Origin: Anaerolineaceae bacterium
GTDB lineage: Bacteria; Chloroflexota; Anaerolineae; Anaerolineales; Anaerolineaceae
Reading direction: 5' to 3'
Assembly (NCBI GenBank): GCA_003524305.1
Contig: DQHW01000002.1
Span: forward strand, 98,732 to 118,290
DNA: 19,559 nt
Shown here one piece after another: positions 6,511 to 14,628 of the stretch. Below the pieces are notes generated by a model, which did not search any database, was not told the DNA's origin, and saw only the letters and a list, made by a program, of their open reading frames with translations. Both the position numbers and the translations under genes were made by a program. The stretch's first letter is position 1, and each line of letters starts with the position of its first letter.

Positions 6511-6541
6511 CAATTCTATTGTTTGAAATTAGGAGAACGGA

Positions 6542-8539
6542 ATGAAAAAAATATTTACCGCATTTATCACCCTGTTGCTCATCCTCACCATGGCAGCCTG
6601 TTCAAGCACTGCCAGCGTGGCAACCACATCCGCAGCAGCGGTTCAAACGAATGAAACCGCTGTGAATTCTTCAACTCAATCCACCACTGTGGAAGCGGCT
6701 GCGGCAGTTACTGCCGCCGACTTGAGCGCTACACACGAATCCGCGGAGGACTACACCTGGGATTCCGCATCTGAAGTTGCGATCGCCCTCAACAATGACA
6801 GCATCACCGTGAGCGGCGAAGGCGCTGCTGCAATCGGAAGTATCGCCACGATCACATCCGCGGGCAGCTATCGCATCAGCGGCACCCTCGCGGACGGCCA
6901 AATTGTGGTGGATACCGCTGATGTAGGCACGGTCAGACTGATCCTCGACAGTGTGGACATCAGCAACTCCACCAGCGCGGCCATCAACGTGGTCAACGCC
7001 AAAAAAGTGGTGATCGTGCTGGCAGACAACAGCCAGAATCTCATTTCTGACGCATCCACTTATGTGTATGCGAGCGCGGAAGAAGATGAACCCAACGCGG
7101 CCATTTTCAGCACCGCCGATCTCACTTTTTATGGCAACGGATCGCTGACCGTCAACGGCAACTCAAATGACGGCATCGCCAGCAAAGACGGACTGCTTAT
7201 CGAAACCGGAAACATCACCGTCAACGCAGCGGATGACGGCATCCGCGGCAAGGATTACCTGGTTGTGAAAAGCGGCAGCTTGACTGTTAACGCAGGCGGC
7301 GACGGCCTGAAATCAGACAACGATGAAGACGCCTCCAAGGGCTACATCCTGGTGGAAAGCGGCACGCTCAATATCACAGCCGGCGCAGATGGTCTGGATG
7401 CCGTAAGCAACGTGCTGCTCAATAACGGCGACTTCACCATCAATACAGGCGGAGGAAGTAATGCAACTTTGGCCGCGGATGCATCCGCCAAGGGCATTAA
7501 ATCTGACACGGCAGTCACCATTAACAACGGCACTTACCGCATCGACTCCGCGGATGACGCAGTGCACGCCAATGTGAGCCTGGTGGTCAATGGCGGCAGC
7601 TTTGTCATCGCCACCGGTGATGACGGCATGCACTCAGATGCCACGCTTACCATCAACTCGGGCGACATCCAGATCACCCAATCTTACGAAGGCATTGAAA
7701 GCGCCTCCATCACCATCAACGACGGTAACATCCACATCATCTCAAGTGATGACGGCATCAACGGCGCCGGCGGTGTGGATGGCTCCGGCACGATGCAGGG
7801 CTTTGGCGGCGGCATGGGCGGCGGTGGAACGCGCCCCGGCAATAGACCCGGCGGTCAGGAACAGGGAACCCCACCTGATGGGGCACCTGCAGCCAACACT
7901 GACGGCACTCCAATTCAGTCCCCGGCTGCCCAAGACGGCACGACCGCTGATCAAATGACCTTGCCAGATGCAGCCGCCGGCGCCAACATGGATACCTTTG
8001 CGGCATCCGGCAGCATCTCTCTCACCATCAACGGCGGCACTATTGTGATAGACGCCAATGGTGACGGCATTGATGTGAACGGCAGTATCGAAATGACTGA
8101 CGGTTTGGTATTGGTCAACGGCCCCACCAATGACGGCAACTCTGCACTGGATTTTGATTCAGGCTTCAATATCTCGGGTGGTCTGCTTGTGGCAGTGGGC
8201 AGCTCAGGTATGGCACATTCACTGAGCGCCACCTCAACCCAGAATTCTGTGCTGGTGAACCTGAGTTCCGCGCAATCGGCCTCAACGCTGATCAATGTGC
8301 AGAACAGCGCCGGTGAATCCATCTTGACCTTCTCACCGACCAAGAATTATCAATCGCTGATGTTTTCTTCGCCCAGCCTGGTGACAGGCAGCGAATACAC
8401 TGTCTCAGTCGGCGGCTCATCCACGGGTGACGCAGTGGACAACCTCTACACTGGTGGAGCCTATTCAGGCGGAACAATTGTTGGCAATTTCACCATCTCA
8501 AGTGTTGTCACTCTTCTCGGATCTGAGGGAAGGAGATAA
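6542..8539 (+). CDS. Beta-helix carbohydrate-binding lipoprotein (Cthe_2159-like)
   Basis: This 665-residue exported lipoprotein has signal peptide residues 1-19 and lipobox TMAAC with Cys20. A Ser/Thr/Ala-rich spacer (21-65) is followed by a right-handed beta-helix. Repeats carry a recurring [DE]-[DGA]-G-[ILM]-x-[GSA] turn: DDGIRG 231-236, GDGLKS 253-258, ADGLDA 282-287, DDGMHS 360-365, YEGIES 382-387, DDGING 403-408 and GDGIDV 507-512. A Gly/Pro-rich insert (about 410-485, GGGMGGGG and RPGNRPGG) splits the helix, as is common in this family. The family prototype from Clostridium thermocellum binds plant polysaccharides with calcium at acidic turns. The abundant Asp/Gly turns here would suit calcium. 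AGGAG (6531-6535) lies six bases before the ATG. It precedes the VTC/DUF4956/two-component operon, a frequent family neighbour. A surface adhesin is also possible. Confidence 0.85.
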   Translation: MKKIFTAFITLLLILTMAACSSTASVATTSAAAVQTNETAVNSSTQSTTVEAAAAVTAADLSATHESAEDYTWDSASEVAIALNNDSITVSGEGAAAIGSIATITSAGSYRISGTLADGQIVVDTADVGTVRLILDSVDISNSTSAAINVVNAKKVVIVLADNSQNLISDASTYVYASAEEDEPNAAIFSTADLTFYGNGSLTVNGNSNDGIASKDGLLIETGNITVNAADDGIRGKDYLVVKSGSLTVNAGGDGLKSDNDEDASKGYILVESGTLNITAGADGLDAVSNVLLNNGDFTINTGGGSNATLAADASAKGIKSDTAVTINNGTYRIDSADDAVHANVSLVVNGGSFVIATGDDGMHSDATLTINSGDIQITQSYEGIESASITINDGNIHIISSDDGINGAGGVDGSGTMQGFGGGMGGGGTRPGNRPGGQEQGTPPDGAPAANTDGTPIQSPAAQDGTTADQMTLPDAAAGANMDTFAASGSISLTINGGTIVIDANGDGIDVNGSIEMTDGLVLVNGPTNDGNSALDFDSGFNISGGLLVAVGSSGMAHSLSATSTQNSVLVNLSSAQSASTLINVQNSAGESILTFSPTKNYQSLMFSSPSLVTGSEYTVSVGGSSTGDAVDNLYTGGAYSGGTIVGNFTISSVVTLLGSEGRR

Positions 8540-8567
8540 CGCCACCCTTCCGAGATAACAGATCCAT

Positions 8568-8597
8568 AAAGATGCCGCCGGTTCTGGCGGCATCTTT
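8568..8597 (+). terminator. Intrinsic terminator after the beta-helix lipoprotein
   Basis: AAAGATGCCGCC (8568-8579) and GGCGGCATCTTT (8586-8597) form a perfect 12-bp stem around six bases, starting 28 bp after the stop codon. The stem ends in TTT and is followed by AGAATTATTT. Confidence 0.8.
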
Positions 8598-8663
8598 AGA
8601 ATTATTTGGATACTAAATTGCAAATCATTGGTTATCGTCATATATATTTCATAATTTGGCAGT

Positions 8664-8680
8664 TGAAGGACATTCCTTCA
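8664..8680. repeat. Short perfect hairpin
   Basis: TGAAGGA (8664-8670) and TCCTTCA (8674-8680) pair around CAT. Its position between the terminator and the REP-like element gives no clear role. Confidence 0.35.
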
Positions 8681-8691
8681 TTGATATTGCA

Positions 8692-8743
8692 CCCTCACCC
8701 CCGTCCCTTCTCCCAGGCTTGGGAGAGGGGACGGGGGTGAGGG
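8692..8743. repeat. REP-like palindromic element
   Basis: CCCTCACCCCCGTCCC (8692-8707) continues to TTCTCCCA (8715). It pairs with 8720-8743 over 24 bp with a single A-to-G difference and a four-base loop GGCT. Such CCCTCACCCCCGTCCC hairpins are dispersed in many bacterial genomes, often between genes. It is much longer than a usual terminator stem and lacks a T-run. The rest of 8540-8880 holds only the terminator, a small hairpin and no recognisable promoter. Confidence 0.75.
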
Positions 8744-8880
8744 ATATCTAAATTCGTGTTTTTAACAAGTGTCGGTGAATTGCCATTTTAAAGGTATTGA
8801 CCCTATACGAGATATATACCACTCGCTAACTCTTAAAAAGTATCATGGTCACATTGAAATACACATCATTGGAGAACATT

Positions 8881-9735
8881 ATGTTGACACATGTTTCAGT
8901 AAATCAGATCATCACCAGACCGCAACCCTGGGCTGCACCACAGACAGGAATAGTCCACCTCAACCATAAAAACACCCTTGCCGGTTCAATAGAGCAGTTC
9001 GAGCCCATCAGCCTGGCAGAGATGGTTGCCGTGGCGCTGCTAAACCGCGTGGATCAAAAATTTCTCATCAGCCGAGATCAGTTGATCAGTATTCTGCAAT
9101 CCGTTCAAGGCGACTACCGCGTGCTGACGATCAACAACAAATCACTTAACGCCTATCGTACGCTTTACTTTGATACTTCAGACTACAAATTATACAAACT
9201 GCACGTGAACCAATCTGCAGAACGCTACAAGGTAAGGCTGCGCGAGTATCTGAATGGTCATGAATCCTATTTGGAGGTCAAACACAAGACCCGTAAGGAC
9301 CGCACGATTAAAGACCGCATTTCTGCTAATGGACTTACAGATTACCTGAGAGCCGACACCGTAAAATGGATCAAGAAATATTATCCATTCGACGCCCGTG
9401 AGCTTGAACCAAAAATCTGGAACACATTCACCCGTCTCACGCTGGTTAACAGGCTGAACCCTGAAAGGATTACCATCGATACCAACCTCTTTTTCTCTAC
9501 CAACGAAAAATATGTCAACCTGGCAGGGTTGGTGGTCGTTGAGGTAAAAACGGATTCCAAATTCAAAACCTCACCCTTTTTGGCAGAGATGGAGAGAAGA
9601 CGGATTCACCCCCAGGGATTCAGTAAATACTGCATCGGCATTTCGATGCTGTGCGATAACGTAAAGCGAAATGAATTGAAAGAAAAAATTTTGAAGGTAG
9701 AAAAAATAACTAAAGGAGTAGAGATTCATGGATGA
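8881..9735 (+). CDS. VTC-domain polyphosphate polymerase-like protein
   Basis: This 284-residue protein belongs to the triphosphate-tunnel superfamily (VTC domain), whose eukaryotic member Vtc4 makes polyphosphate from ATP. The tunnel strands show the expected alternating basic and acidic residues: NRVDQKF 55-61, YRTLYFDTSDY 92-102, YKVRLRE 116-122, LEVKHKTRKDR 131-141, RITID 196-200 and VVVEVKTD 218-225. No membrane segment is seen. The start at 8881 was chosen because GGAGA (8871-8875) lies five bases upstream; an in-frame ATG at 8845 would add 12 residues but has no ribosome site. It overlaps the DUF4956 gene by 8 bp. In bacteria this pair, often with CotH or beta-helix surface proteins, is a recurring cassette. 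Whether it makes polyphosphate or modifies another polymer is not settled. Confidence 0.88.
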   Translation: MLTHVSVNQIITRPQPWAAPQTGIVHLNHKNTLAGSIEQFEPISLAEMVAVALLNRVDQKFLISRDQLISILQSVQGDYRVLTINNKSLNAYRTLYFDTSDYKLYKLHVNQSAERYKVRLREYLNGHESYLEVKHKTRKDRTIKDRISANGLTDYLRADTVKWIKKYYPFDARELEPKIWNTFTRLTLVNRLNPERITIDTNLFFSTNEKYVNLAGLVVVEVKTDSKFKTSPFLAEMERRRIHPQGFSKYCIGISMLCDNVKRNELKEKILKVEKITKGVEIHG

Positions 9736-10366
9736 GCTGGCTGCATTTTTGTTGGGTTTTGGTTTGAACTTTTTGACTGCATTGATCCTGGTGAGGTTTA
9801 TCTATTATCCATCCACGCACGATAAACGCTATGTGTTCACATTTCTCGCCTTTAACACCATTATCTTTTTGGTGGTGAGCATGCTTTCCAAACTGGAAGT
9901 GGGCATCGGTGTCGGGTTCGGACTGTTCGCCGTGTTTTCCATTCTGCGTTACCGTACCGATCCCATCCCCGTGCGAGAAATGACCTACCTGTTTGTCATT
10001 GCCGCTTTACCGGTAATGAATTCGGCTGCTTTGTCTGGCGGCATCTGGCCACAAATTATCATCGCCAACATCGCTGTTTTGATCTTGTTGATGGTGCTTG
10101 AAAGAGGCTGGGGATTCCGCTACGAGGGCTACAAACGGATTACATACGAAAAAATCGAACTGATCCACCCCGATCACCGCGCTGAATTGATCTCTGACCT
10201 GGAAAACCGCACCGGCATCAAGATCAAGCGTATCAACATTGGCAAGATCAATTTCTTGCGCGATACCGTGGATTTGAAAATCTATTATGAAGATGCCCGC
10301 CAGGAAAACTGGATAAGCGCCGCAGACGCTGATATCGTATCCATGGTCAAGTTTGATGACGATTAG
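9728..10366 (+). CDS. DUF4956 domain membrane protein
   Basis: This 212-residue inner-membrane protein has hydrophobic stretches at about 5-24, 36-53, 58-72, 86-101 and 108-124. A cytosolic, charged alpha/beta C-terminus follows from about 130. The family signature is RYRTDPIPVREMTYLF (74-89) after a glycine-rich membrane turn. AAAGGAG (9712-9718) sits nine bases before the ATG, inside the end of the VTC gene, so translation of the two is probably coupled. Eukaryotic VTC complexes put the polymerase next to membrane subunits that pass the polymer across the bilayer. By analogy DUF4956 may anchor the VTC protein or form the translocation path. This is inference; no member has a firmly established biochemical role that I know of. 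Confidence 0.88.
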   Translation: MDELAAFLLGFGLNFLTALILVRFIYYPSTHDKRYVFTFLAFNTIIFLVVSMLSKLEVGIGVGFGLFAVFSILRYRTDPIPVREMTYLFVIAALPVMNSAALSGGIWPQIIIANIAVLILLMVLERGWGFRYEGYKRITYEKIELIHPDHRAELISDLENRTGIKIKRINIGKINFLRDTVDLKIYYEDARQENWISAADADIVSMVKFDDD

Positions 10367-10391
10367 ATTGTAGAAAGAAAACAGGTGCAAA

Positions 10392-11132
10392 ATGGACACA
10401 ACCATTCTTCAAACAAAACTTCAGGTTGGTTATAATCAAATGATGGTACGAAAAATATTGGTTGTGGATGACACCCGAAATGTACAGATGCTGCTGAGTG
10501 ATTTCCTTGTCAGCCAAAATTACGAGGTCTTACTGGCCTCGGATGGCGAAGAGGCACTGGAAGTCACCAGGGCATCTGACCCTGATCTCATACTGTTGGA
10601 CATTATGATGCCCAACATGGATGGCTACCAATTTATTACGCAATTGCGGCGCGAATCGAGCACGCCGGTGATCATGATTACTGCCAAACAATTGGAGGCC
10701 GACATCATCCACGGGTTCGACCTCGGCGCGGATGATTACATCACCAAACCGTTTCGCATGCGCGAACTGCTCGTCCGCATTAGAGCCGTGCTGCGCCGGG
10801 CCGGACAAAAAGAGTCCGAAACCGCCGCCATCAAAATTGGCGACATCACGCTTGATCCACAGAAACATGAAGTGTTCAAAGGTGATAGTCTAGTTGATCT
10901 TACTCCACTTGAATTTTTGATTCTGATGATGTTGATGCAGTCCCCGGATAAGGTGATCAGGCGGGCGGAATTGTGCATGCGTCTGATGGAAAACGGCTAT
11001 GCCGGTTCTGAATCCACGCTGAAGATCCATATTTGCAGCCTGCGCCAAAAATTAAGTGACGACCTCAACGAACCTAAATATATTGAAACCATTTTCGGCA
11101 TTGGATATCAATTCGTGGAGATAAGTGAATGA
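10392..11132 (+). CDS. OmpR/PhoB-type response regulator
   Basis: This 246-residue DNA-binding regulator has receiver domain residues 20-135 with acidic pair D26-D27, phosphoacceptor D70, switch T97 and K119. The winged-helix effector domain spans about 145-243 (DLTPLEFLILMMLMQSP, then the recognition region ESTLKIHICSLRQKL). The chosen start has a weak AGGTG site. An alternative ATG ATG at 10440/10443 (MMVRKILVVDD) gives the usual family N-terminus and lies directly behind a TATAAT box at 10431-10436. The gene lies 25 bp after DUF4956 and overlaps its kinase by ATGA. It probably controls this surface operon or the lipoprotein upstream; no binding site could be assigned. Confidence 0.93.
   Translation: MDTTILQTKLQVGYNQMMVRKILVVDDTRNVQMLLSDFLVSQNYEVLLASDGEEALEVTRASDPDLILLDIMMPNMDGYQFITQLRRESSTPVIMITAKQLEADIIHGFDLGADDYITKPFRMRELLVRIRAVLRRAGQKESETAAIKIGDITLDPQKHEVFKGDSLVDLTPLEFLILMMLMQSPDKVIRRAELCMRLMENGYAGSESTLKIHICSLRQKLSDDLNEPKYIETIFGIGYQFVEISE
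10408..10436 (+). promoter_or_regulatory. Possible internal promoter for the two-component genes
   Basis: TTCAAA (10408-10413) and a perfect TATAAT (10431-10436) are 17 bp apart. The predicted start of transcription (about 10443) coincides with the internal ATG codons at 10440/10443, so a leaderless regulator mRNA is conceivable. Confidence 0.4.
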
Positions 11133-12514
11133 ACAAATCACTAAGGAACAAATTGATCTTCTCTTATCTTGCGGTCGCATTGATAACCGTTCTGATCATT
11201 TCGGTTTTTATCAGAATCAATACAAACTTATCTTTACTTAACCTGGTGACCGATCAACAGACAGCCATTTTGGAAGAAGAAGTTCAAGCCTATTATCAAT
11301 CACAAAATACACTGGAGGGTTTCTATGAATACTACCTTCAAGTTGGACAATTTTACACAACACAATCCCTATCCGAACCGAATGGTCCACCTCCTTTGTC
11401 ACATGAGTTCCGCGGTATAGACGGGGTTGTGGATACCAGCTACAAAGCACTGATACCCATTTTTGGATATGAAGTAGGGCAAACGCTTCCTGAACAAAGA
11501 CTGAAAGATGCAATACCGGTAAAGGTAGACGGCGAGACTATTGCCTGGATATTGCCGGACAAGAAACATGAATTTAACTTAAACCCGCAGGAAGAACTAT
11601 TTTTAAGGCGTTTAACTTTGGCAATAGGTTTAGCCGCACTTGCGGGTGTGGTTGTAGCTGTCGCCATGGGTATATTGCTTGCCAATGGCATTGTCAAACC
11701 CATTCGGAGGTTGACCAAAGCTTCCAAATCGCTGGCCAGGGGTGAACTCAGGCAGCAGGTTCCAGTTACTTCCAAAGATGAGCTGGGGCAGCTCACCACA
11801 ACATTCAATCAAATGAGTGATGACCTGGCCAAAGCGGATGAACAGCGTAAACGGCTCACCGCGGATATTACCCATGATTTAAGCACTCCACTGCAGGTTA
11901 TCTCAGGCTATATTGAAATGCTGGAAGATGGCGAAGTGACGCTCTCGCCAGATCGTATTGAAGTCATCAAAGCCGAGATCGATCATCTGCGCCGACTGGT
12001 GGGGGATCTGACCACTCTCACCCAGGTGGAAGCTCAAACGCTTGAGATGCAATTTCAAACGATCTCACCGGTTGAATTACTTAACCGTGTGCACCAGATT
12101 TATGAACCGATTGCTCTCCGCAAAGGGGTTTCATTGGTGATGCAATCCACTGGAGATGTGCCAGAGATTAATGCGGATGAAGGCCGGATGCTGCAAGTGT
12201 TAAAAAACCTGGTTGAAAATGCCCTCCGCTATACCTCATCAGGCGGCAAGATAATATTAAATTCGATAAGCAATATCGGACTTGTTGAAATAACCGTAGC
12301 GGATAACGGGGCTGGCATTGAAGCAGAAGATTTACCTTTTGTTTTCGACCGCTTTTACCAGGCCGATAAATCACGCGGCACCAATCGCGGCAAAATGGGG
12401 TTAGGTCTTGCAATCTGCAAAGCACTGGTACTCTCTCAAAACGGAAAGATCGCTGCTGAATCTGAAGGTAAAGGAAAAGGCACGACCATTCGTATCACGT
12501 TTGCACAAGTTTAA
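11129..12514 (+). CDS. HAMP-containing sensor histidine kinase
   Basis: This 461-residue inner-membrane kinase partners the preceding regulator. Membrane helix 1 is at about 9-28 and an extracytoplasmic sensor region at 29-160, with no recognised fold. Helix 2 is at about 162-185 and HAMP at about 186-238 (IVKPIRRLTKASKSLARGEL). The HisKA domain has phospho-acceptor His249 in DITHDLSTPLQ; the usual Arg of the H-box is Ser here. The ATPase has N-box N360/N364 (LKNLVENALRY), G1 box DNGAG 392-396, F-box FVFDRFY 404-410 and G2 box GLGLAI 424-429. The start overlaps the regulator stop by 4 bp. Being cotranscribed with VTC and DUF4956 suggests it senses envelope or phosphate-related conditions, but the ligand is not evident. 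Confidence 0.93.
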   Translation: MNKSLRNKLIFSYLAVALITVLIISVFIRINTNLSLLNLVTDQQTAILEEEVQAYYQSQNTLEGFYEYYLQVGQFYTTQSLSEPNGPPPLSHEFRGIDGVVDTSYKALIPIFGYEVGQTLPEQRLKDAIPVKVDGETIAWILPDKKHEFNLNPQEELFLRRLTLAIGLAALAGVVVAVAMGILLANGIVKPIRRLTKASKSLARGELRQQVPVTSKDELGQLTTTFNQMSDDLAKADEQRKRLTADITHDLSTPLQVISGYIEMLEDGEVTLSPDRIEVIKAEIDHLRRLVGDLTTLTQVEAQTLEMQFQTISPVELLNRVHQIYEPIALRKGVSLVMQSTGDVPEINADEGRMLQVLKNLVENALRYTSSGGKIILNSISNIGLVEITVADNGAGIEAEDLPFVFDRFYQADKSRGTNRGKMGLGLAICKALVLSQNGKIAAESEGKGKGTTIRITFAQV

Positions 12515-12662
12515 ATCATCAAAGGTTTTTCAGCAGGAGCAGTTTAAATTTAACCCTAGATACAGGGATATCGAGTGTGAATTTGCATACGCTTCCCGGT
12601 ATCATGGAGTTAGGGTAAAGTTTTGAGATTGGTTTGAGTGTCATTATTTACTTTAACCCCAG

Positions 12663-12696
12663 ACCCCGGGAATCTTTAAGTGCAGATTCCCGGGGT
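12663..12696 (+). terminator. GC-rich hairpin after the sensor kinase
   Basis: ACCCCGGGAATCT (12663-12675) and AGATTCCCGGGGT (12684-12696) form a perfect 13-bp stem with an eight-base loop. TCTTAATC follows. It probably terminates the VTC-to-kinase operon, although the T-run is weak. Confidence 0.6.
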
Positions 12697-12731
12697 TCTT
12701 AATCAGTTCTCTTGCGTTCAAATGGCACAAT

Positions 12732-12776
12732 ATTCGAAAAAGACACCTGATAAAGTTTCAGGTGTCTTTTTCGAAT
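12732..12776. terminator. Bidirectional terminator between convergent genes
   Basis: ATTCGAAAAAGACACCTGA (12732-12750) and its exact complement at 12758-12776 form a 19-bp stem around seven bases. The stem has A5 and T5 blocks on its two sides, so it can work for the plus-strand kinase operon and for the minus-strand gene ending at 12785. Confidence 0.85.
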
Positions 12777-12784
12777 GAATCAGG

Positions 12785-13030
12785 TTATTTTCTTCGGATC
12801 ATCCGCAAGAGCAGCAGCAAGATGACGGCACCAATGAAGGCAGTGACCACATCACCAAGAAAGCCTGAGAACAGGCTGATTCCCAACACTCCAAACAACC
12901 AGCCGCCCAGCAAACCGCCAACGATACCCACGAGGATCTTGCCGATCAACCCAAGGTTGATGCCTTTAATCACAGCATCCGCAAGAAAACCGGCGATGGC
13001 GCCAACAATTATCCAGATTAAGATGTTCAT
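12785..13030 (-). CDS. GlsB/YeaQ/YmgE family small membrane protein
   Basis: This 81-residue, very hydrophobic protein has three membrane helices (about 3-20, 26-50 and 55-76) and a basic end RMIRRK. Glycine-rich packing motifs GAIAGFLAD (10-18) and GIVGGLLGGWLFG (35-47) mark the transglycosylase-associated / GlsB family, often induced by envelope or general stress. GGAGAA precedes the ATG on the minus strand. It is a single gene between the large terminator and a divergent aminotransferase. The exact function of the family is unknown. Confidence 0.88.
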   Translation of the reverse strand: MNILIWIIVGAIAGFLADAVIKGINLGLIGKILVGIVGGLLGGWLFGVLGISLFSGFLGDVVTAFIGAVILLLLLRMIRRK

Positions 13031-13210
13031 TTTATTCTCCCGTTTTGGTTCATAATTTATTGGTTTTTGATCAATAATTCTATTGGATTATGCCGGCTTG
13101 AATTTTTTTGTAATAACCTTTCAAAAGGAATAATCTTTTTTGCTATTATTATTAACACCATAAATGAAAAATCGCTTCGTAAAGGGTTAGTGCAAAGTAA
13201 TTGAATTCGC

Positions 13211-13216
13211 TATAAT
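13211..13216 (+). promoter_or_regulatory. -10 box before the class III aminotransferase
   Basis: A perfect TATAAT lies 43 bp upstream of the first ATG (37-42 intervening bases depending on start). The best -35 candidate is a poor TTAGTG at 13187-13192 with 18 bp spacing, so an activator may be needed. The rest of 13031-13252 is AT-rich with no other clear signal. Confidence 0.45.
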
Positions 13217-13258
13217 TAAATTCTACAGGTCATATATGGACTCAAGGAGAGGATGGAG

Positions 13259-14614
13259 ATGGCCTTCGTTGACCGCAAGAGACTTCAAAATGCGCTTCAA
13301 ACAGAGATTTCCCTTTTTTCGCAAGAGCATCCTGAGTGTTTCAAATTGTATCAACGCGCCAAGGGGTGTTTATTAGATGGCGTTCCAATGAATTGGATGG
13401 TTCGTTGGGCAGGAGGTTTTCCACTCTTTGTAAGAGAAGCAAAAGGGGCGACTTTTAAGTGTGCTGACGGAAAACACTTTATAGACTTCTGTCTCGGCGA
13501 TACAGGGGCGATGGTGGGGCACTCGCCTGAAAAACCCATGAAGTTGATCAGCGAACAATTAAAAAAAGGCATTACGTTTATGCTGCCCACTGAAGATGCC
13601 ATTTGGGTGGGTGAAGAATTGCAACGACGTTTTGGGTTGAAATACTGGCAGACCACCCTCACCGCCACGGATGCCAATCGCTTTGTGCTGCGTATTGCGC
13701 GTCACATAACTAAAAGACCCTATGTGCTGGTATTTGATTATTGTTATCATGGCAGCGTGGATGAAACTATCATCACCATCAATGACGGCATCCCTGGTCC
13801 GCGACCCGGTGCGATTGGACCGCAGGTAAATCCGGTGATTACGACCCGGGTTGTACCGTGGAATAATATTCAAGCACTTGAACAAGCACTTGCTCCTGGT
13901 GACGTGGCATGTGTATTGGCTGAACCAGTGATGACCAATATTGGCATCATCCACCCAAACCCTGGTTACCATGATGCACTGCGAGAGCTCACAAAAAAAT
14001 TTGGCACCTTGCTCGTTATTGATGAAACCCATACCATGTGCACAGGTCCAGGCGGATATACAGCAGCTAATAGTTTAAAACCGGATATCCTTACCGTTGG
14101 AAAAACCATCGGCAGCGGCATCCCTGCGGCGGTATACGGATTTACCGAAGAAGTCGGAAAGATGGTTTCAAAAAGTATCAAAGTGGATGAATCTGATGTA
14201 GGCGGCATTGGTGGTACCCTGGCCGGCAATGCGCTTTCTCTTGCAGCCATGCGCGCTACACTTGAGAATGCGTTGGATCAGAAAACTTTTGATCATACGA
14301 TTCCCCTTGCAATGCGTTTTACCGATGGCGTTAAGACAGTCATCGATGATCTTAATCTTCCATGGGTGATCAATCGCTTGGGCTGCCGGGCTGAATACTG
14401 GTTCTGCAGTCAGCTCCCCCAGAATGGCAGCGAAGCAGAAGCAGCCGTAGATTCAGAATTAGATCGCTACATGCATTTGGCAGCACTCAATCGCGGAATT
14501 TTATTGACGCCTTTCCACAACATGGCATTAATTGCACCAGATATCACAGAAAAAGAAATAGATACTCACACACAGGTTTTCAGAGAAGCAGTTACCCAAA
14601 TTATTAATAGGTAA
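13259..14614 (+). CDS. Class III PLP aminotransferase, glutamate-1-semialdehyde aminomutase-like
   Basis: This 451-residue fold-type I PLP enzyme shows FDYCYHGSVDET (159-170) stacking the cofactor, AEP (221-223), VIDETHT (253-259, Asp256 binding the pyridine nitrogen) and Schiff-base Lys282 in TVGKTIGSG. The YHGS.D and DE(V/T)HT style is closer to HemL-like aminomutases and beta-amino acid transaminases than to ornithine or putrescine transaminases. It carries an extra N-terminal stretch of about 60 residues and is unlikely to be HemL itself, as no heme genes are near. The start at 13259 puts AAGGAG (13244-13249) nine bases away; the ATG at 13253 would leave only three. A lipoprotein gene follows after 14 bp. 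The substrate is unresolved. Confidence 0.85.
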   Translation: MAFVDRKRLQNALQTEISLFSQEHPECFKLYQRAKGCLLDGVPMNWMVRWAGGFPLFVREAKGATFKCADGKHFIDFCLGDTGAMVGHSPEKPMKLISEQLKKGITFMLPTEDAIWVGEELQRRFGLKYWQTTLTATDANRFVLRIARHITKRPYVLVFDYCYHGSVDETIITINDGIPGPRPGAIGPQVNPVITTRVVPWNNIQALEQALAPGDVACVLAEPVMTNIGIIHPNPGYHDALRELTKKFGTLLVIDETHTMCTGPGGYTAANSLKPDILTVGKTIGSGIPAAVYGFTEEVGKMVSKSIKVDESDVGGIGGTLAGNALSLAAMRATLENALDQKTFDHTIPLAMRFTDGVKTVIDDLNLPWVINRLGCRAEYWFCSQLPQNGSEAEAAVDSELDRYMHLAALNRGILLTPFHNMALIAPDITEKEIDTHTQVFREAVTQIINR

Positions 14615-14628
14615 AGAAGGAGAAGTTA

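Noticed and set aside
6542..8539. A frameshift or domain fusion in the beta-helix lipoprotein because of its glycine-rich middle
   Set aside because: The frame is continuous and beta-helix repeats resume after the insert, which is a known trait of this family.
13559..14032. A 157-codon minus-strand frame inside the class III aminotransferase
   Set aside because: It is a shadow of a conserved PLP enzyme gene, with no ribosome site and no protein-like domain.
13259..14614. Naming the aminotransferase hemL
   Set aside because: Cofactor motifs are shared by many class III enzymes. The N-terminal extension and lack of other heme genes make glutamate-1-semialdehyde aminomutase itself unlikely.
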